DNA of 5,092 nucleotides from Sva-07 sp038321235 (lineage in GTDB: Bacteria; Actinomycetota; Acidimicrobiia; Acidimicrobiales; Ilumatobacteraceae), in assembly GCA_038321235.1 (NCBI GenBank), contig JBBQEU010000176.1:1-5092 (forward strand), in the 5' to 3' direction. The notes beneath the pieces are model-generated. The model saw only the letters and a list, made by a program, of their open reading frames with translations, had not been told where the DNA came from and did no database searches. Below, piece after piece: positions 1 to 5,092 of this stretch (positions are counted from its first letter, which is position 1; each line of letters starts with the position of its first letter). The position numbers and the translations under genes are program-made.

Positions 1-888
1 CCGCGATGCAGCGATTCCGGAGCCGATGGCCCCGGCCAGCGCCCCGATGATCAGCATGATCAACATCACGGTCTGGTCGTAGCCGTCGACGACGACGAGC
101 GCGGAGAAGCCGCTGTTGTCGGGGAAGCTTTCGACGCCGGAGGTCCATTGCGAGTTCCAGGCCCAGAGCCCAGCACTGGCGAGCACACCGCCGATGATGC
201 CGTGGAGGAGTCCTTCGAGCATGAAGGGGATGCGGATGAACCAGTCGGTGGCACCCACGAGTTTCATCACTTCGATTTCTCTTCGTCGGGCGAAGATCGC
301 AGTTCGGATCGTGTTCCAGATCAACAAGATCGCGGCGAGGAGGAGGAAGACCGACAGCAGGAGCAGGCGGAATCCGAAGAAGCTCTGGAGCTGGCTGATG
401 AGGCTGATCTGGTCTTCGGCGAAGCTGACGTCGTACACCCCGGGGAGGCTGGCGAATTCGTCGGACACCTGCCGGAGCAGGTCGACGTCGGTGCCTTCGG
501 TCGGGATGGCCTTGAACTGCGTGAGGATGGTGTCGACGTTGAGGAGGTCGCGGACGCCGGGTTCGCCGGCGAAGATGCGGTCGGCTTCTTCGAGCGAGCA
601 GATTTCGTCGCAGTATTCGAAGGTCTCGATGAACTGGTTGCTCGATGTGAGCGAGGTCTCGACGAGGGTGAGCTGGTCGGATGTTGCGGTCGGGTTCATG
701 AACACGATCATCTCGACGCCACCCTCCCAGCGAGCGAGCAGGTTGTCGAAGGCATGCTGGCTGAGCAGGGTGAGCCCGACGCCGAGCAGGGAGATCGCTG
801 CGGTGATGATCGACGCGACGGTGAGGGTGGCGTTGCGGCGGAAACTGTCGAGGGTTTCGCGCAGGATGTATCGGAGTCGTGACAGCAT
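1..888 (-). CDS. ftsX: Cell division protein FtsX, membrane subunit of FtsEX (3' end cut by the window edge)
   Basis: FtsX is the integral membrane partner of the ATPase FtsE. The complex sits at the division septum and passes ATP-driven conformational change to periplasmic or extracellular peptidoglycan hydrolases (RipC in mycobacteria). I translated 296 codons from the ATG at 888-886; the frame is still open at base 1. The topology is typical: a short cytoplasmic N-terminus, TM1 at about residues 21-43, an external domain at about 44-170, TM2 at about 174-196, TM3 at about 222-245 and TM4 at about 272-294. The family hallmark RRREIEVMKLVGAT follows TM2 at 201-214. The external domain has two cysteines, Cys93 and Cys97, which could form a disulfide. 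Known actinobacterial homologues are about 300 residues, so only a few codons are probably missing. The start lies 9 nt after the ftsE stop, with only a weak upstream purine stretch, which suggests translational coupling. The identification is firm; the C-terminal end is not seen. Confidence 0.95.
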   Translation of the reverse strand, partial: MLSRLRYILRETLDSFRRNATLTVASIITAAISLLGVGLTLLSQHAFDNLLARWEGGVEMIVFMNPTATSDQLTLVETSLTSSNQFIETFEYCDEICSLEEADRIFAGEPGVRDLLNVDTILTQFKAIPTEGTDVDLLRQVSDEFASLPGVYDVSFAEDQISLISQLQSFFGFRLLLLSVFLLLAAILLIWNTIRTAIFARRREIEVMKLVGATDWFIRIPFMLEGLLHGIIGGVLASAGLWAWNSQWTSGVESFPDNSGFSALVVVDGYDQTVMLIMLIIGALAGAIGSGIAASR

Positions 889-897
889 CGGTTCAGT

Positions 898-1575
898 TCA
901 CTCGTAGACGCCGCGGGCCTGGTCGCGCACGATGACGCCACGGTCGAGCTGGATGACTCGCTTGCGCATGGTGTTGACGATTCGTTGGTCGTGGGTGGCC
1001 ATCACCACGGTGGTTCCGGTCTTGTTGATCCGGTCGAGTAGGCGCATGATGCCTTCGCCGGTGGCGGGGTCGAGGTTGCCGGTGGGCTCGTCGGCGAGCA
1101 TGATCAGCGGCCGGTTCACGAAGGCGCGAGCAACGGAGACTCGCTGTTGCTCGCCGCCGGACAGCTGGTGGGGCAGGCGGTCTTCCTTGCCGGCGAGGCC
1201 GACCAGTTCGAGCACGGCGGGGACCTGCTGCTTGATCACGTGCGTCGGGCGGCCGATGACTTCCTGAGCGAACGCGACGTTCTCGAACACGCTCTTCTCG
1301 AGGAGCAGCTTGTAGTCCTGGAAGATGTTGCCGATGTTGCGCCGCAGGTGCGGCACCCGGCTGGGCGGCATGTCGACGATGTTGCGTCCGGCCACCCAGA
1401 CGGCACCGCGCTCGGGCCGGTCCTGACGGTTGAGCATTCGCAACAGCGTGCTCTTGCCGGAACCCGACGGGCCGACGAGGAAGACGAACTCACCTTTGGC
1501 GACGTCGAAGCTGGCGTCGCGCACGGCGACGATCTCGGTCGAATAGCTCTTGGTGACGTTCTCGAGTCGAATCAT
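898..1575 (-). CDS. ftsE: Cell division ATP-binding protein FtsE
   Basis: FtsE is the cytoplasmic ABC-type ATPase that drives FtsX in the divisome; the complex regulates cell-wall hydrolysis and is not thought to transport a substrate. The 225-residue product has every ABC element in order: Walker A GPSGSGKST (35-43), Q-loop Gln86 in NIFQDYKLL, signature LSGGEQQR (138-145), Walker B LIMLADEP (157-164) with catalytic Glu163, D-loop NLDP (167-170) and switch His195 in MATHDQ. The segment DYKLLLEKSVFENVAFA after the Q-loop is typical of FtsE and separates it from LolD/MacB-type ATPases. Length matches the family (about 220-230). The ATG at 1575-1573 begins the usual MIRLENVTKSY start and has a G-rich ribosome-binding-like sequence 7 nt upstream. 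It ends in TGA, 9 nt before ftsX. The immediate ftsX neighbour confirms the assignment. No active-site residue is missing. Confidence 0.98.
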   Translation of the reverse strand: MIRLENVTKSYSTEIVAVRDASFDVAKGEFVFLVGPSGSGKSTLLRMLNRQDRPERGAVWVAGRNIVDMPPSRVPHLRRNIGNIFQDYKLLLEKSVFENVAFAQEVIGRPTHVIKQQVPAVLELVGLAGKEDRLPHQLSGGEQQRVSVARAFVNRPLIMLADEPTGNLDPATGEGIMRLLDRINKTGTTVVMATHDQRIVNTMRKRVIQLDRGVIVRDQARGVYE

Positions 1576-1582
1576 GATGAAG

Positions 1583-1589
1583 TTCCCCC
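1583..1589 (-). promoter_or_regulatory. Probable ribosome binding site of ftsE
   Basis: On the minus strand GGGGGAA lies 7 nt before the ftsE ATG. GGGGG can pair with the CCUCC of the 16S rRNA 3' end with one G-U wobble, so it is an imperfect Shine-Dalgarno sequence at a good distance. It is the clearest such site among the three starts visible here: prfB and ftsX, which follow their upstream genes by 12 and 9 nt, lack a good one. That fits ftsE being initiated independently after the longer gap. Confidence 0.5.
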
Positions 1590-1629
1590 GGAGGGACGCA
1601 GAGAGGGTACCGCTCGTGCGAGGTCAGAT

Positions 1630-1653
1630 GGGGTCAGACCTCGGTCTGACCCC
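1630..1653 (-). repeat. Perfect 11-bp inverted repeat between prfB and ftsE (terminator, attenuator or REP-like palindrome)
   Basis: The arms GGGGTCAGACC (1630-1640) and GGTCTGACCCC (1643-1653) are exact reverse complements separated by 2 nt. In RNA this would give a stem of 10 pairs with a four-base loop. Eight of the 11 pairs are G-C. The hairpin begins 23 nt beyond the prfB stop codon and ends about 54 nt before the ftsE start. No run of T follows on the minus strand (the next bases are ATCTGACCTCGC), so it is not a classical intrinsic terminator. A second copy of the arm core, GGTCAGA, lies at 1622-1628, next to the one at 1632-1638, and could pair instead with TCTGACC at 1645-1651. The structure is seen directly. 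Its role is unknown: a U-less terminator, an mRNA-stabilising 3' hairpin, a protein-binding site or a dispersed repetitive palindrome are all possible. Confidence 0.9.
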
Positions 1654-1676
1654 TGGCGTGCAGCGATCGCGTCGGA

Positions 1677-2786
1677 TCAACCGTCCGAATCCGATTGCGC
1701 TCGACGCATGCGCAGGAACCCTTCGACGAACTCGTCGATGTTGCCGTCGAGCACGCCGGACACGTCGCTCGTCTCGATCTCGGTGCGTAGGTCCTTGACC
1801 ATCTGGTACGGCTGGAGCACGTAGCTGCGGATCTGGCTGCCCCAGCCGACCTGGGCCTGCTTGCCGCCGATGGCGTCGAGTTCGGCGGCGCGGTCCTCGT
1901 CGGCCTTCGCGGCGATCATGGCGGTGAGTCGCCCCATCGCTCGCTCGCGGTTCTGGAGCTGGCTGCGCTCTTCCTGCGAGCTGGCGACCAACCCGGTCGG
2001 TTCGTGGATGAGCCGCACTGCTGATGACGTCTTGTTGATGTGCTGACCGCCGGCGCCCGATGCTCGGAACACTTCCATCCGGATGTCGGATTCGTCGATG
2101 TCGAGTTCGACGTCTTCGAGCAGTGGCCAGACCTGGACGGCGGCGAACGACGTCTGGCGGCGGCCCTGGTTGTCGAATGGGCTGATCCGAACGAGCCGGT
2201 GGGTGCCCCGTTCGGCGGTCATCAGCCCATAGGCGTACCGGCCCGAGATGGTGACCTCGGCCGACATGATCCCGGCCTCGGCGCCCTCGGACACGTAGTT
2301 CAAGCTGATGGTGAACCCGCGCCGCTCGCACCACCGCTCGTACATGCGCAGGAGCATCTCTGAGAAGTCCTGGGCGTCGACTCCACCGTCCTTCGCATTG
2401 ATCTGCATGATGCAGTCGTTGTCGTCGTGTTCGCCGGTGAACAGGCTGCGCAGCTCCAATTGGTCGAGCGTGGCGTTGATGGCGACAATCGCTGTTTCGA
2501 TCTCGGGTTCCTGGGATGCGTCGTCCTCGTCGCGGGCCAATTCGTGGAGTACCTCGACATCGCCGAACTGTTCGGTGAGCGAGTCGAACACGCCGATGTC
2601 GTCGCGGATGTTGGCGTACTCGGTGTTCAGCTTCTTCGCACGGTCCTGGTCGTCCCAGAGCGCCGGATCGGAGATCTCGGCTTCGAGCACGGCAAAGCGC
2701 TCGCGGTTGTCAGCGATCGAGAGGTAGGACTCGGCCTCGTCGAGGCGTCGCCTGACGTCGCGGAGATCAGAGGTGAAGTCGCGCAT
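1677..2786 (-). CDS. prfB: Peptide chain release factor 2 (RF2)
   Basis: RF2 recognises UGA and UAA in the ribosomal A site and triggers hydrolysis of peptidyl-tRNA. The 369-residue product has a helical N-terminal domain (about 1-110), a central domain with GGVDAQDFSEMLLRMY (134-149), the RF2-specific anticodon-like tripeptide Ser-Pro-Phe (202-204, in RISPFDNQGRR), and the catalytic loop SGAGGQHINKT with Gly-Gly-Gln at 246-248. The SPF tripeptide distinguishes it from RF1, which has PxT. The residue four before GGQ is Ala242, where E. coli K-12 has the activity-lowering Thr246. Near codon 22, where many bacteria carry the CUU-UGA programmed +1 frameshift, this gene reads TAC CTC TCG ATC with no stop, so it is translated straight through. 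The ATG at 2786-2784 gives the usual N-terminus; no Shine-Dalgarno sequence is visible, and the start is 12 nt after the secA stop, suggesting coupling to secA. The gene's own stop is TGA. Confidence 0.98.
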   Translation of the reverse strand: MRDFTSDLRDVRRRLDEAESYLSIADNRERFAVLEAEISDPALWDDQDRAKKLNTEYANIRDDIGVFDSLTEQFGDVEVLHELARDEDDASQEPEIETAIVAINATLDQLELRSLFTGEHDDNDCIMQINAKDGGVDAQDFSEMLLRMYERWCERRGFTISLNYVSEGAEAGIMSAEVTISGRYAYGLMTAERGTHRLVRISPFDNQGRRQTSFAAVQVWPLLEDVELDIDESDIRMEVFRASGAGGQHINKTSSAVRLIHEPTGLVASSQEERSQLQNRERAMGRLTAMIAAKADEDRAAELDAIGGKQAQVGWGSQIRSYVLQPYQMVKDLRTEIETSDVSGVLDGNIDEFVEGFLRMRRAQSDSDG

Positions 2787-2798
2787 GAATCGACGCGA

Positions 2799-5092
<2,294 letters not shown>

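Noticed and set aside
148..882. Long plus-strand open frame of 244 codons opposite ftsX, strongly acidic
   Set aside because: Its codons are the exact reverse complements of the ftsX codons. In G/C-rich genes such a register seldom gives stops, and GTC/CTC codons become GAC/GAG, which explains the Asp/Glu-rich product. It shows no domain, and ftsX is certain.
116..907. Second plus-strand open frame of 263 codons across ftsX
   Set aside because: A Ser/Arg-rich product without recognisable motifs, antisense to a well-supported gene; a composition artefact.
1604..1627. Possible promoter for ftsE: TACCCT (1609-1604) with CTGACC (1627-1622) upstream on the minus strand
   Set aside because: The spacer is only 12 nt; the next CTGACC copy upstream (1637-1632) gives 22 nt. 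Neither fits the usual 16-18 nt, and TANNNT hexamers are common by chance.
1630..1653. Classical rho-independent terminator after prfB
   Set aside because: The stem is good but no T-rich tract follows on the transcribed strand, so I list it as a repeat with open function.
1147..1824. Plus-strand open frame crossing ftsE, the intergenic gap and the end of prfB
   Set aside because: It spans two confident genes on the other strand and the palindromic gap, and its translation has no family features.
1624..2334. Minus-strand 236-codon frame inside prfB
   Set aside because: Out of frame with RF2, Arg/Pro-rich with low complexity; a shadow frame.

Overview
This window looks like an ordinary chromosomal housekeeping block from a high-GC, actinobacterium-like bacterium. 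All four genes lie on the minus strand, so transcription runs from right to left in the coordinates given: secA (5' end outside the window), prfB, ftsE, then ftsX (3' end outside the window). The lineage is inferred from the G/C-rich third codon positions, the actinobacterial style of FtsE/FtsX and RF2, and the absence of the prfB frameshift site. SecA keeps a C-terminal zinc-binding tail, which as I recall mycobacterial SecA1 lacks, so a deep-branching group such as Acidimicrobiia is plausible. That placement is a guess from gene order and protein character and was not tested.

Layout: 5092-2799 holds about 763 codons of the Sec translocase motor ATPase, from the middle of nucleotide-binding domain 1 to the natural C-terminus. 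After a 12-nt gap, 2786-1677 encodes peptide chain release factor 2 as one uninterrupted frame. A 101-nt gap (1576-1676) follows. It carries a perfect 11-bp inverted repeat just after the prfB stop and a G-rich ribosome-binding-like sequence before ftsE. FtsE, the ATPase of the FtsEX divisome complex, occupies 1575-898. After 9 nt, ftsX starts at 888 and runs off the left edge in frame, with 296 codons visible, close to full length.

Functionally the block joins protein export (SecA), translation termination at UGA/UAA (RF2) and control of septal peptidoglycan hydrolysis (FtsEX). FtsE and FtsX form one complex. The short gaps suggest secA-prfB and ftsE-ftsX are each co-transcribed and probably translationally coupled. 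Whether the whole set is one operon depends on what the prfB-ftsE hairpin does.

I found no mobile element, CRISPR array, RNA gene, defence system or clearly new system. The points worth a second look are small: the palindrome with an extra repeat of its arm between prfB and ftsE, which could be a terminator or a dispersed REP-like unit; the loss of the prfB frameshift control; and the in-frame UGA-only separation at both tight gene junctions, one of them directly before the gene for the UGA-reading factor.
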